A stretch of DNA of 64,000 nucleotides from NCBI RefSeq assembly GCF_965284335.1, contig NZ_OZ260076.1; one strand, 5' to 3'. Both the position numbers and the translations under genes were made by a program. The DNA comes from Tabrizicola_A sp965284335. Its GTDB lineage: Bacteria; Pseudomonadota; Alphaproteobacteria; Rhodobacterales; Rhodobacteraceae. Positions 32,652 through 42,987 of this stretch are shown here, piece by piece. Under the pieces are notes generated by a model that saw only the letters and a list, made by a program, of their open reading frames with translations, did no database searches and was not told the DNA's origin. Numbering within the stretch: position 1 is the first letter of the stretch; each line of letters starts with the position of its first letter.

Positions 32652-33839
32652 ATGATCGACGCTGCCCGCTTTCTTGCCGACCTGCACCAGCTGCGCAGTT
32701 TTGGGGCCACGGGCACCGGCGTGGTGCGTCCGGCCTATTCTGCGCCGGATCTTTTGGCGCGCGACTGGCTGGCCGGGCGGATGGCGGATGCGGGGCTCAG
32801 CGTGCAGTTTGACGCGATGGGCAATCTTTTCGGTCTGGCCGAAGGGCCGTCTTTGTTGCTGGGCTCTCATTCCGACACGCAACCGACGGGGGGCTGGCTG
32901 GATGGGGCTTTGGGGGTGATTGCAGCACTAGAGGTGGCCCGCGCGGCCCGCGCCGCTGGGGGGCCTGCGATTTCGGTGGTGTCTTTTCAGGATGAAGAGG
33001 GCCGTTTTGGCGGCACCACGGGATCGGCGGTCTGGTCCAAGATGATGGGCTTGGCCGAGGCCGATGCGATTGTCGACACCGAGGGCGTGACGCTGGCCGA
33101 GGCGCGGGCGCTCTTGGGGCATCGGGTTGGGCCGGATGTGGACCCCGCCCGATTTACCGGGTTCATCGAGTTGCATATCGAACAAGGCCCAAGCTTGGAT
33201 GCGGCGGGCGAGCAGATTGGCGTGGTGACCGACATTGTGGGCTATCGCGAGATGATGGTGACGCTGAGCGGGCAGCAAAACCATGCGGGCACCACTCCCA
33301 TGGCGCTGCGCCGCGATGCGTTTCAGGGGCTGTCCACCTTTAACAGCCGCTTGAATGACCGGCTGCGCAATGTGGTGACGCCGCAATCGGTTTGGACGAT
33401 TGGCCATGTGATGGTGGCGCCGAATGCCGTATCGATCGTGCCGGGGCAGGTGCGGTTTTCCATGCAATGGCGCGATGGCAGCGCCGAGCGGCTGGGCCGC
33501 ATGGAGGCGGTGATCACCGAGACTTTGGCCGAGGTGGCTGCCGAGATGGGCCTTGGGTTGGAGCAAGGTGCTGTTTTGGGGTTGGAGCCGGTGGCGATGG
33601 ACCCCGCCTTGCGCGCCCGGCTGGAGGCGGCGGCCGAGGTGACCGCGCCGGGGCGTTGGCGGTTGATGCCTTCGGGGGCGCTGCATGATGCCACCAATGT
33701 GGCGCGGCTGATGCCGGTGGCGATGCTCTTTGTCCCCTCAATCGGCGGGATCAGCCATGCCTTTGAAGAGGACACCGCTGAGGTCGATTTGGTGGCGGGG
33801 CTGGAGGTTCTGGCACGCGCGGCCGGGGTTTTGGTCTGA
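32652..33839 (+). CDS. M20-family N-carbamoyl-L-amino-acid hydrolase / allantoate amidohydrolase-like
   Basis: A 395-residue Zn amidohydrolase of the hydantoinase/carbamoylase family. Metal-ligand motifs are seen as LGSHSDTQPTGGWLDGALG, FQDEEGRFGG and FIELHIEQGPSLD, with NHAGTTPM in the dimerisation domain and a final histidine in GGISHAFEE. It releases carbamoyl-type nitrogen from an amino acid or ureide; the substrate is unknown. The ATG at 32652 follows GAAAGGACG. It stands alone, next to amine transport genes. Confidence 0.85.
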   Translation: MIDAARFLADLHQLRSFGATGTGVVRPAYSAPDLLARDWLAGRMADAGLSVQFDAMGNLFGLAEGPSLLLGSHSDTQPTGGWLDGALGVIAALEVARAARAAGGPAISVVSFQDEEGRFGGTTGSAVWSKMMGLAEADAIVDTEGVTLAEARALLGHRVGPDVDPARFTGFIELHIEQGPSLDAAGEQIGVVTDIVGYREMMVTLSGQQNHAGTTPMALRRDAFQGLSTFNSRLNDRLRNVVTPQSVWTIGHVMVAPNAVSIVPGQVRFSMQWRDGSAERLGRMEAVITETLAEVAAEMGLGLEQGAVLGLEPVAMDPALRARLEAAAEVTAPGRWRLMPSGALHDATNVARLMPVAMLFVPSIGGISHAFEEDTAEVDLVAGLEVLARAAGVLV

Positions 33840-33855
33840 AGTCCCCGACCCGGGC

Positions 33856-35814
33856 TTAACCGCTGCGCAGTTGCGCCCCCCTCCCGCGCGCCCATTTGAG
33901 CAAAAGATGGTCGGCCATCAGCCCGATGAAGGCCACCGCAAAGCCCAAGACCAAGCCCTTGCCCACATCGATCGAGGACAGCGCGCGCTGCATCTCTTGG
34001 CCCAGATCCTGCGTGCCGATAAAGGCTGCGATGATCACCATGAACAGCGCGAACATGATCGACTGGTTTGCCCCCACCACCAGCGTGGGCACCGCCAAGG
34101 GCAGTTTGACATGCCACAGGATCTGGCCCGGCGTTGCGCCTGACATTTCGGCGGATTCCACGATTTCGGGGGAGATGCCGCGCAGCCCTTCGATGGTGTA
34201 GCGGATGATCGGCACTGTCGCAAAGACCATGACCGCTGCGACCACCGCCACGTCATTGACACCAAAGAGCATGACCACCGGGATCAGATAGATAAAGCTT
34301 GGGAAGGTTTGCAGCGTGTCACAGACCAGCAAAAAGCGCTGCGCGCGCACCGGATTGGCTGCCCCCAAAAGGCCCAAAGGCACCCCGATGATCAGCGCCA
34401 GCACCACCGAAACCGTCACCGTGTAAACGGTGATCATCGCGCGATCCCACCAGCCCGACAGGGCAATCGGCAGGATAAAGGCCAGACAGATCAGCGCCGA
34501 ACGCGGCCCGCCGATGCGCCAGCCAATGGCGGCCAGAAACACCAAGACGGCTGAGGTCGGCAGCCACAAAAACGCATCGCGCACCGGGATCAGCACCCAA
34601 GTGATCAAGAACCAGCGCAGCCAGTCAGTGACCGGCCCAATGAGGTCGATAAAGCCGCCCACCACCATATCAATCGGCCCGGCAAGGCTGAGGGCCTGTT
34701 TGCGTTCCACCTCGACGAAATAGGGGTGCAGGGCCGCCAGCACAAAGCCCAGCGCCACCAACCCAGCCCAGATCACCCAATTGCGGTGCCTTTGCACCCA
34801 AGACGCGCCCTCGGCGTGATGCTCGGGCTGTTTCATGGCCCAAGCCTTGGACAGCCTGTCCAGAACGATGGCCAAAAGCACAATCGTGATGCCGATTTCC
34901 ACCGAAAGGCCGATCTTCAAGGCCTGCAAAAGCTGCAAGAGTTTTTGGCCCAGCCCCGGCATCCCGATGAACGAGGCCAGCACCACCATGGCAAGGCTTT
35001 GCATGATCACCTGATTGACGCCGATCAACAGCTCGGTTCGTGCCGCGGGCAGGCGCACGCGGGTCATCAACTGCCAGCGGGTTGTCCCGCTCATCTTGCC
35101 GCTTTCGATGATTTCAGGCGAAACCCCGCGCAGGCCCAAAAGCGTCATGCGGATCATGGGCGGGACGGAAAAGATCACCGTCACAATGGCACCCGCCTTT
35201 GGCCCCACGCCGATGAACACCACCACCGGGATCATATAGGCAAAATGCGGCAGCGATTGCGCGATGTTGAGAAGCGGGTTGATAATCCGTTCGGCCAATT
35301 TGGACCGCCAAGCCAGCGTGCCAACCAAAAGCCCCAAAAGAATGGACAAAGGTGCTGCAACGATGATGACCGACAGCGTCTCCATCGCCCATTTCCACTG
35401 GCCCATGACGGCGATCCACACAAAGGTGCCGCCTGAGATGAGCGCCAGCCGCCAACCGCCCAAAGCATAGCCAATCATGCCAAAACTTGCCGCGATCACC
35501 ACCCATGGGATCGGTCCCAGCCGGGGCCAGCGCGATTTGCCGTAAAGCAGGTTGGCCGTCACATCGAGACAGAACTCCACCACATCGGAAAAGACACGGG
35601 TGGCGGTCATCAGGCCCAGATCGTCGCGGACAAAGGCGAAGATCACGTTGATCCAATCAGCAAAGGGCACGATCAGGCTGTCTGGAACACGCATCAACGG
35701 GGCGGGCAGGACACCGCGAAAGACCACCAGCACAAGGGCGATCATCATCAGCGCCAAGGCGACGCGGCGTTGATCAAAGGCCAGTCGGGGCGGAGGCAGG
35801 ATCTGCGCCGTCAT
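33856..35814 (-). CDS. Fused double-permease of a quaternary-amine (TmoW/ProW-like) ABC transporter
   Basis: A 652-residue membrane protein made of two tandem ABC permease domains, each with the EAA-type loop: GLRGVSPEIIESGKMSG near residue 230 and GLRGISPEIVESAEMSG near residue 560. Single-domain ProW/OpuAB is about half this length. Fused forms occur in Rhodobacteraceae TMAO (TmoW) and betaine transporters. It shares four bases with the ATPase gene. Substrate is inferred only from neighbours. Confidence 0.88.
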   Translation of the reverse strand: MTAQILPPPRLAFDQRRVALALMMIALVLVVFRGVLPAPLMRVPDSLIVPFADWINVIFAFVRDDLGLMTATRVFSDVVEFCLDVTANLLYGKSRWPRLGPIPWVVIAASFGMIGYALGGWRLALISGGTFVWIAVMGQWKWAMETLSVIIVAAPLSILLGLLVGTLAWRSKLAERIINPLLNIAQSLPHFAYMIPVVVFIGVGPKAGAIVTVIFSVPPMIRMTLLGLRGVSPEIIESGKMSGTTRWQLMTRVRLPAARTELLIGVNQVIMQSLAMVVLASFIGMPGLGQKLLQLLQALKIGLSVEIGITIVLLAIVLDRLSKAWAMKQPEHHAEGASWVQRHRNWVIWAGLVALGFVLAALHPYFVEVERKQALSLAGPIDMVVGGFIDLIGPVTDWLRWFLITWVLIPVRDAFLWLPTSAVLVFLAAIGWRIGGPRSALICLAFILPIALSGWWDRAMITVYTVTVSVVLALIIGVPLGLLGAANPVRAQRFLLVCDTLQTFPSFIYLIPVVMLFGVNDVAVVAAVMVFATVPIIRYTIEGLRGISPEIVESAEMSGATPGQILWHVKLPLAVPTLVVGANQSIMFALFMVIIAAFIGTQDLGQEMQRALSSIDVGKGLVLGFAVAFIGLMADHLLLKWARGRGAQLRSG

Positions 35815-36842
35815 GCGGTGGGCCCCAACAGCAGATCCACCGCCGCCTTGCGGTCCAAAAGCCCGGTGACCCGCCCCCGGTCATCACAAAGGGGGATCTG
35901 GGCGCGCCCGTCTTCCACGATGCGCCGGGCCAATTGATGCAGCGTCTCGGCGGCGGGCAGCGGCGTGCCGTCAAGCGCTGCGCCCTTGACGGGCTTGGCC
36001 AGCGCCCCTGCCCGCACCACGCGGGTGCGATCCACCGAAGCGGTAAATTTGGCCACATAGGGCGTGGCGGGCGACAGCACGATGTTTTCGGGTGTATCCA
36101 CCTGCTCGACCGCGCCATCCTTCATAATCGCGATCCGGTCGGCCAGCCGCAAAGCTTCGTCAAAATCATGGGTGATAAAGACAATCGTCTTGGCCACCAT
36201 CGCCTTGAGCCGCAGAAATTCATCCTGCATTTCGCGCCGGATCAAGGGATCAAGCGCTGAAAAAGGTTCATCCAGAAACCAGATGTCAGGTTCCACCGCA
36301 AGGCTGCGGGCAATGCCGACACGCTGCTGTTGGCCGCCGGACAATTCGCGCGGGAAATAGCCCTCGCGGCCCTTCAGGCCCACCAGCGCCAGCATCTCGG
36401 TTGCCCGCGCGATGCGCGAGGCGCGGTCCTGCCCCCGCATCTCCAACGGAAAGGCCACGTTTTCCAGTGCCGTGCGATGGGGCAAAAGCCCAAAGCTTTG
36501 AAACACCATACCCATCTTGCGACGCCGCAGGTCGATCAACTCGGCCTCATTCAAGCTGCCGATGTCGCGCCCTTCCACCAGTACCTGGCCTGCGGTGATG
36601 TCCAAAAGCCGCGCCAGACAGCGCACCAGCGTGGATTTGCCAGACCCCGAAAGCCCCATGACCACCAGCATCTCGCCCTTGTGAATGTCCAAAGACACAT
36701 CGCGCACCGCCGCAATATGGCCGGTGGCGCGCAAGGCTTCGACGGTGGTTTGCGGCGTCAGGCGCGGGCCAAGGAGATCGGGCCGGTCACCAAAGACTTT
36801 CCAGACATGTTTGCATGACAGCACAAGATCGGGGTGGGACAC
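35811..36842 (-). CDS. ATP-binding subunit of the quaternary-amine ABC transporter
   Basis: A 343-residue ATPase of the ProV/OpuAA type. Walker A is GLSGSGKST, the signature is LSGGQQQRVGIARSLA, Walker B is IWFLDEPFSALDPL, and QSFGLLPHRT is the Q-loop. A C-terminal CBS-like regulatory part (about residue 260 on) is typical of osmo- or betaine-type ATPases. I start at GTG 36842, which has GGAGGATCC before it, rather than the ATG at 36905 in the upstream spacer. Confidence 0.9.
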   Translation of the reverse strand: MSHPDLVLSCKHVWKVFGDRPDLLGPRLTPQTTVEALRATGHIAAVRDVSLDIHKGEMLVVMGLSGSGKSTLVRCLARLLDITAGQVLVEGRDIGSLNEAELIDLRRRKMGMVFQSFGLLPHRTALENVAFPLEMRGQDRASRIARATEMLALVGLKGREGYFPRELSGGQQQRVGIARSLAVEPDIWFLDEPFSALDPLIRREMQDEFLRLKAMVAKTIVFITHDFDEALRLADRIAIMKDGAVEQVDTPENIVLSPATPYVAKFTASVDRTRVVRAGALAKPVKGAALDGTPLPAAETLHQLARRIVEDGRAQIPLCDDRGRVTGLLDRKAAVDLLLGPTA

Positions 36843-36864
36843 AGGATCCTCCGGGGATGGAAGG

Positions 36865-36887
36865 ACCACCCGGACGGGCCGGGTGGT
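36865..36887 (-). other. Hairpin between binding-protein and ATPase genes
   Basis: ACCACCCGG and CCGGGTGGT form a perfect 9-bp stem with a 5-base loop in the 93-base spacer. No T-run follows. It is placed like the elements that keep binding-protein mRNA more abundant than transporter mRNA in ABC operons. Confidence 0.6.
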
Positions 36888-36935
36888 AAGTTGTGGACAT
36901 GTCACCCGAAGGTGACGCCGGAGATCAGCGCGCGA

Positions 36936-37880
36936 TCATTCGATCCAAGGCTTCCAGACCGCCTCATTCGCTTCCATCCATGCCGTGGCCGCATCTTCGG
37001 GTTCCATCCCGTCGATATCGACCAGCTTGGCCATCTCAGCGATCTGCGCGTTGTTGAAATTCACCTTTTGCAACGCAGCGTAAGCGGTGGGCCATTTGTC
37101 CTTCATCCCGTCCCATGCGGCGATTTTCATATAGCCATTCGCCGGGTTGCCGCAGTCATAGACCTTGTCCGGCAACGGACCCTTGGCCGGATCCTTGTCG
37201 CAGCCATCTTCCCAAGCCGGGAACGCCACGAATTCGCCCGGCCAGACGGCTTCGGCAAAGTTCGGGGTCCAGTTGAACAGGACAATCGGCGTCTTGTCCT
37301 TTTCGGCGGCTGCGATTTCGGCCCAAAGGGCGGCGGCAGAGCCTGCGTTCACCACGGTAAAGTTCATGCCCAAGGCTTCGACCTTTTCCGCGTCATGCTT
37401 AAGCCAATCGACCGGACCGCCAAGGAAGCGGCCCTTGTCACCGGTTTCGGGGGTGACGAACATCGCGGCGCAGTCATTCAGCGCTTGCCAATCGGGCAGG
37501 CCGGGGCAGGCTTCTTTGGTCCACATCGGATACCACCAATCCTCGCGGGTGATGGCGGCATGGGTGGTGACATCATGGATGCCGCCCTTTTCAACCGCGG
37601 CACGGAATGAGGCACCAAAGGCGCCCTCCCAGACCTCGACCTCTAGCGTGGCATCGCCAAGGCGCACGGCTTCATAAACGGCCTGACTGTCGGTCGAGAC
37701 ATATTCAACCGAATTTCCCATTTGTTCGAACATTTGCCCGACCACATTCGACATGACGATCTGGCTAGACCAGTTATGCGTTGGAATGATGATCGGATCG
37801 GAAGAATCAGCGGCAAAGACGGGCGAGGTGCCAAGTGCAAGCGTTGCCGCGCCAAGTAGCAATCTGGTGGTTCTACGCAT
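36936..37880 (-). CDS. Periplasmic quaternary-amine (TMAO/betaine-type) binding protein
   Basis: A 314-residue OpuAC-family protein with a signal peptide cleaved after VFA (residue about 23). Tryptophans in PTHNWSSQ, VEVWEGAFG and TREDWWYPMW could form a cation-pi cage for a methylated ammonium group. It is first in the operon, ahead of the ATPase and fused permease, as in tmoXVW of Ruegeria. It is divergent from torR, which favours TMAO as ligand, but glycine betaine or choline are equally possible by sequence. Confidence 0.85.
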   Translation of the reverse strand: MRRTTRLLLGAATLALGTSPVFAADSSDPIIIPTHNWSSQIVMSNVVGQMFEQMGNSVEYVSTDSQAVYEAVRLGDATLEVEVWEGAFGASFRAAVEKGGIHDVTTHAAITREDWWYPMWTKEACPGLPDWQALNDCAAMFVTPETGDKGRFLGGPVDWLKHDAEKVEALGMNFTVVNAGSAAALWAEIAAAEKDKTPIVLFNWTPNFAEAVWPGEFVAFPAWEDGCDKDPAKGPLPDKVYDCGNPANGYMKIAAWDGMKDKWPTAYAALQKVNFNNAQIAEMAKLVDIDGMEPEDAATAWMEANEAVWKPWIE

Positions 37881-38068
37881 ATTTTTTGATCCATGTTGAA
37901 CGCGCCCCCGCTGGGGCGGCGATGTTTCCCGGAAAGTCGTGCGCTTTCCTGAGAGGAGAGGTTATTCACCAGATGTGAACGTGTCAGACCCTTGGGATGA
38001 ACAGGCTGGAAAAAGTTGTTACAAAATGTTAACATGCACTTCGGAGTCAGGAACTGGGGGCAGCCTGT
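37881..38068. promoter_or_regulatory. Divergent control region of the amine transporter and torR
   Basis: The 188-base region between the two divergent genes has no ORF. It carries ATGAACAG at 37997-38004 (CTGTTCAT on the minus strand) and ATGTGAACG at 37973-37981 (CGTTCACAT on the minus strand). Both resemble the TorR decamer CTGTTCATAT and start 24 bases apart. A perfect palindrome ATGTTAACAT lies at 38026-38035. TorR binding is a guess from these matches. Confidence 0.4.
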
Positions 38069-38773
38069 ATGACGGCCAGTGCCGCGCATATCGTGGTGAT
38101 TGAAGATGATCCTGTCACCCGCACTGCGCTGGTGGGGTATCTTGAAAGCTTTGGCTACCGCGTGACCGCTTGTGCCGGGGCTGAGGCGGCCGAGCGTGTC
38201 TTGGCACAGGAAAGCCCGGATCTGTTGATCGTTGACATCAATCTGTCGGGCAAGGACGGGTTGGAAATCACCCGCGAACAGCGGGCGCGGTCGGAAATCG
38301 GCATCATCTTATTGTCTGGTCGCACCGATGATGTGGATCGCATCGTCGGGCTGGAATTGGGTGCAGATGATTATGTTTGCAAGCCTTTCAACCGGCGCGA
38401 GCTGTTGGCGCGGGTCAAGAACCTATTGCGACGCACCGCAGCCATGCGGCAATTGACGCGGCGGGTGGTGCATTTTGCAGGCTTTAGCTTTGACACCGCC
38501 GCGCGGCATATCACGGGCCAAGAGGGCCAAGATGTGCAACTGACGCGCGCCGAATATGAAATGCTGCGCACCTTTGTGCTGAACCCCGGCATTGTGTTGT
38601 CGCGAGAGCGGCTTTTGGCCAGCATCACGCATCGGCAAAATGTCACCGGCGCGCGCACGGTGGATGTGATGGTCAAACGCCTGCGCGCCAAGTTTGGCGA
38701 TGATTCGAAAGTGCCTCGCATTTTTGGCACCTCGCATGGCGAGGGCTATGTTTTTACCGCACAGCTGTCTTGA
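38069..38773 (+). CDS. torR: TorR-like OmpR-family response regulator
   Basis: A 234-residue two-component regulator. The receiver domain has the acidic pair EDD at residues 12-14, phospho-acceptor D56 (LLIVDINLSG) and a conserved KPF, followed by a winged-helix DNA-binding domain (TRAEYEMLRTFVLNPG, GYVF). It lies beside torS and torT, which identifies it as TorR. The 3' end overlaps torS convergently by 20 bases. Its likely target is the divergent amine transporter. Confidence 0.85.
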   Translation: MTASAAHIVVIEDDPVTRTALVGYLESFGYRVTACAGAEAAERVLAQESPDLLIVDINLSGKDGLEITREQRARSEIGIILLSGRTDDVDRIVGLELGADDYVCKPFNRRELLARVKNLLRRTAAMRQLTRRVVHFAGFSFDTAARHITGQEGQDVQLTRAEYEMLRTFVLNPGIVLSRERLLASITHRQNVTGARTVDVMVKRLRAKFGDDSKVPRIFGTSHGEGYVFTAQLS

Positions 38774-41700
38774 GGGCGGCACGCGGGCCGGGGGCGGCTT
38801 GGCTGGCCAGGGCCTCTTCCCCAGCGCCCTCTTCCCCAGCGCTTTGCCCCCCCTTGCTTTGGCGGAACGCCTCACTGGCGATTGCGGCGGTCAAGTGCTG
38901 GGCGGCCTCTTGGCTGGCCAAGATCAGCGCCTCGGCCTCGGCGGGGCCACAGCTCGCGCCTTTGCGGGACAGATCGGCCAGAAGTGCGGCAAGCTGCGGC
39001 AGATCGAAATTGCCAACAGCCCCCTTTAGCTGATGTGCGCGCCGCTCCACCTCTGATCCGGCCCCGCTGCGCAAGGCCTTGACCAGCGCCTCGGTGTCAA
39101 GCGGCAGACGATCAAGCATAAGCTGCACCAGCTCTTGGGTGCGCTGCGGTCCGAGATCGGAGAGGATTTCGCGAATGGGCGCCAGCGGGTCGGACGGATG
39201 GATCGGAATGTCAGAGGTCGCCGTCGAAACCAAAGCGGGCGCTTCGCGCTGCGGTGAAAGCCGATCAAAGGCCGCCACCAAAGCCTCGGGGGTCAGCGGT
39301 TTGGCGATCACATCCGTCATCCCCACCGCACGGCAAGCGGCAATTTCATCGGGCTGGACATGGGCCGACACCCCGATCACCGGAATGCTTTGGCCCGCAA
39401 AGGTGGATTGCCGAATGCGGCGCGTGGCCTCGATCCCGGAAATGCCGGGCAAATTGACATCCATCAGCACCGCATCAAACCCGGTGCTGGCCAAAAGCAT
39501 CAACGCCTCTTCGCCTGATCCAACGATCTGCGTGCGATGGCCCAAACTGTCCAGAAAATCCTGAACAACCTGCTGATTGACCGGGTGATCTTCGACAACC
39601 AGCACCGACAGGGGGCGGGATGCGGGCACGATCCTGTGGGGGGATACGGGGGCATCAACGCCGGCATGCGCCTTGGCAAAGGGCACATCCAGCACAAAGG
39701 TGGAGCCTTGGCCAAAGACACTCTGCGCCGTCAGCTTGCCCCCCATCATGCCCGCCAGACGGCGCGAAATGGTCAGACCCAGCCCGGTGCCGCCATAGGT
39801 GCGCGCGGTCATGCCGTCTTCTTGCTCAAAGGCCCCAAAGATGCGTTCCAGCGCCTCGGGACGAATGCCGCGCCCGGTATCGGCCACAGAGAACCGCAAC
39901 CACAGGGGATCTTCGCCCAGATCTGACTGCGGCTCGACCGAAAGGCGCACCTCGCCGGATTGGGTGAATTTCACGGCATTGGCCACCAGATTGAACAGGA
40001 TTTGCCGCAGTTTTCCGATATCGCCACGCAGCGGGTGCAGCGGATCATCGGGCAGCGATGTCACCAAGGTCAGGCCCTTTTCCTCGGCCATGGGGGCCAT
40101 CAAAAGCGCAATATCGCCCAAGGCAAGCGCCAGATCGAAATCAACCATCTCAAGCGCCGCGCCGCCCTGATCCAGCTTGGAGTAATCCAGAATGCTGTTC
40201 AAAAGCCCCATCAGCCCCTTCCCCGAGCGCCAGCGCCGCATCCAGCCGCGCCAATTGCCCCGCCGCCAACCCCTCGCGCGGCAGATTGCGCAACATGCCC
40301 AAGACCCCGTTCATCGGCGTGCGGATCTCATGGCTCATCATGGCCAGAAATTCGGATTTGGCGCGATCTGCCGCCTCGGCCCGATCGCGGGCGGCGTCAT
40401 GGGCGGCCACTTCGGCGCGCAACTGGGCGGTTTGCTCGTCAACCATGTCTTGCAAGGCGCTGCGATGGCGGCGCAATTCTTCCATGTGACGCTCGCGCTC
40501 GGCGGCAAAGCTGCGGTTGGCGATGGCCTGCTGACGAAAGACCTCGACCGCGCCCTCCATCTGCGCCACCTCATCGGTGCCATTGGGATGGATCGGCTCG
40601 CCCAAGGCGCCCTTGGCCAGATCGGTCATGCGCACCGACAAGGCGTCAAGCCGCCGAATAAGGTTGCCGCGCACATAGAACCACAACACCCCCAGTGACA
40701 GCGCCAGCGCCAAAAGCGTGGAGAAGGCGTAAAGCCGCTGGGTCGCAAAAATCGCCTCTTCGGCGGATTGGCCTGCGGTGACGGCATCGGCCTCGATCCG
40801 GTCGGCCAAGGCCGAAGCGGCCGCCTCAAGCGCCAAGGCCGCCTCGCGCAGTTCGGTTTCCGCCCGCGCGATCTGATCGGTCAGCGACAAGACCTGTGCG
40901 GTGGTTTCAAACAAGGTTGCCGTTTCTGGCGGCAAAGCCGGGCCCATACCGATCACGCGCAACAACACCTGCACCCGTTCTGCCCGGCGCGGGTCTTGAA
41001 TCATCGACACACGGCGCGAAATCACCTTGAAACGGCTTTCCAACTCGGCCTGAAGGGCGCGCAACTCAGGCTCGTCCCGCACGCCCGCAACCCGGTTTAG
41101 CAAAAGCCCCACCTCCGAGGCATGGGCGCGAAGTTCAAACATCAACCCCAGTTGAAAGAGGTCCACCTCGATCAGCTTGTCCAAAGCCTCAAGCCGCTGC
41201 TGCGTGGCATTGGGCGAAAACGTCTCGACATCATAAAGGCTGGAAATCACCGCCGAAGCGCCGGCCTCGGCATTGGCGACCAAAGTATCGGCAATTTCGG
41301 TCAGCTCCATCGCGGCGGCCAGCCCGGCGGCAAGCTGGGCATCTCGGCGGTCGATCAGGCTGATGCGGCGGCGCACCTGCTGGTCAATGGAGGCAAGCGC
41401 CGCGCGCACCGACACCTCGGCTGACAGGGCATTGGCCAGCGCCACATCCTGCACCCCGCGATGACGCGACAGCCGGTCGCGCAGCGCATCGGCCTGCGCA
41501 TAAAGAAAATCCGACCGATCCTTGCGCTGCGCCTCATCGGTCACGGCGGCCAGCTCGGGGGCCATGGCCACCACGCGGCCCGTTTCTTCGACCACGCCGC
41601 GCACTTCGGAAATGGCAGGGATCGCTTCGGTCACCACGCGCGATTGGCTGCGTGAGACATCTTGCAATTCGAACCACCCAAGCACCCCGGTTGCCGCCGG

Positions 41701-41808
41701 AAAACCGGCGATCAGCGCAATCGCCAGCAACAGCCGCCCACCAAGACTCGACTTGTAGCGAAATTTCCGCAAGGCTTCCCCCAAGCTGGCGAACACGCGC
41801 GCTGACAT
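38754..41808 (-). pseudogene. torS: TorS-like hybrid sensor kinase, interrupted by a 1-base frameshift
   Basis: Together the two frames encode about 1018 residues in the TorS order: N-terminal membrane helix, long helical periplasmic sensor, second helix, HAMP, HisKA with H493 in MMSHEIRTPMNG, HATPase (LFNLVANAVKFT, DTGRGI, GTGLGLTISRRL), receiver (VLMDVNLPG) and Hpt (AHQLKGAVGNF). The frame breaks near 40227, within GCGCTCGGGG on the sense strand. Dropping one C joins DAALA to SGKGLMGLLNSILDYSK. Either a recent mutation or a sequencing error; all other motifs are intact. Confidence 0.85.
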
Positions 41809-41845
41809 CTACAGGCTATCACCATATCCGAGGCGTGGAAGATTT

Positions 41846-42922
41846 ATGTCAATCCAAGCAGGCACGCTGTGGGCCATCACGATTGCGGCGCTGATCTGCG
41901 GGCCCATTCAGGCCCAAGCGCCCCTTGATCTTGAGGTGCGCAGCATTGCGTTTGACGACCAAAGCCCCAGCGTCAAAACCCGCTATACCCCCCTGACCCG
42001 CGCGCAGAAACCGTGGCGGTTTTGTGTGCTTTATCCCCATCTGAAAGACGCCTATTGGCTGTCGGTCAATCATGGGATGGTGGCCGAGGCCAGTCGGCTG
42101 GGCGTGGGGTTTGATGTTTTTGAGGCGGGGGGATATCCCAATCTTTCCCGCCAAATCAGCCAGTTGAAAGGTTGCGCCAGCGACGAATTCGACGCGGTGA
42201 TCCTTGGCACGGTGTCTTATGACGGGCTGACGCCAGTGGTGCAGGAAATCGCCAAGATCAAGCCCGTGATCGCGGTGGTCAATGATATCGCCCCGGATGG
42301 CATCACCGCCAAGGCCAGTGTCTCTTGGGCCGAAATGGGGGCGGCAGCCGGGCGGTTCATCGCCCAGCGCCACCCACCGGGTAGCCCGCCTGTCACAGTT
42401 GCGTGGTTTCCCGGCCCCAAAGGGGCGGGCTGGGTCAGCATCGTCGAATCCGGCTTTCATGCCGCGATTGCCCAAAGCTCGGCCAAGGTGGTGATGACTC
42501 TGTATGGCGACACCGGATTGGAACAGCAGGTCTTGCTGGTGGAGGACGCGCTTGAGGCGATGCCAGAGGTGGATTATCTGGTTGGCAGCGGCCCGATGGC
42601 CGAGGCGGCGGTGTCGATCCTGCGCGGGCGCAATGCCAATGGTGATGTGCAGATCGTCTCGACCTATTTAAGCCATGCGGTCTATCGCGGGGTAAAGCGC
42701 GGTCGGATCCTTGCCGCGCCCACGGATTCTCCGGTGACCCAAGGGCAATTGTCGATCGAGATGGCGGTGCGGGCCTTGGAGGGGCGGCTTGATATGCGCC
42801 ATGCCGGCCCGCCGATCTGGGTTGTCACCCCCGAAAGTGCAGACCAGCTGAACATGGCGGGGTCACTTGCCCCGGCCAGCTTTGTCCCGGTGTTCTCGCT
42901 TGCGCCAAAGACCGCACCTTAA
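41846..42922 (+). CDS. torT: TorT-like periplasmic TMAO-binding protein
   Basis: A 358-residue periplasmic protein with a signal peptide ending near residue 24. The sequence LYPHLKDAYWLSVNHGMV, EAGGYPNLSRQISQL, VILGTVS and YLSHAVYRGVKRGRILAAPTD follow E. coli TorT closely. TorT binds TMAO and presents it to TorS. It is divergent from torS with only 37 bases between them. No torCAD reductase genes are nearby. Confidence 0.88.
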   Translation: MSIQAGTLWAITIAALICGPIQAQAPLDLEVRSIAFDDQSPSVKTRYTPLTRAQKPWRFCVLYPHLKDAYWLSVNHGMVAEASRLGVGFDVFEAGGYPNLSRQISQLKGCASDEFDAVILGTVSYDGLTPVVQEIAKIKPVIAVVNDIAPDGITAKASVSWAEMGAAAGRFIAQRHPPGSPPVTVAWFPGPKGAGWVSIVESGFHAAIAQSSAKVVMTLYGDTGLEQQVLLVEDALEAMPEVDYLVGSGPMAEAAVSILRGRNANGDVQIVSTYLSHAVYRGVKRGRILAAPTDSPVTQGQLSIEMAVRALEGRLDMRHAGPPIWVVTPESADQLNMAGSLAPASFVPVFSLAPKTAP

Positions 42923-42987
42923 GCCGGGTGGCTTTGAATGGATTTCGGCAAGGGCGACAGGGATGGATCGGCCCCCTCGGGCGCGGG

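Noticed and set aside
41846..42922. Sugar-binding (ribose-type) periplasmic protein
   Set aside because: The fold is shared, but the close match to TorT segments and the adjacent TorS and TorR make TorT the better call.
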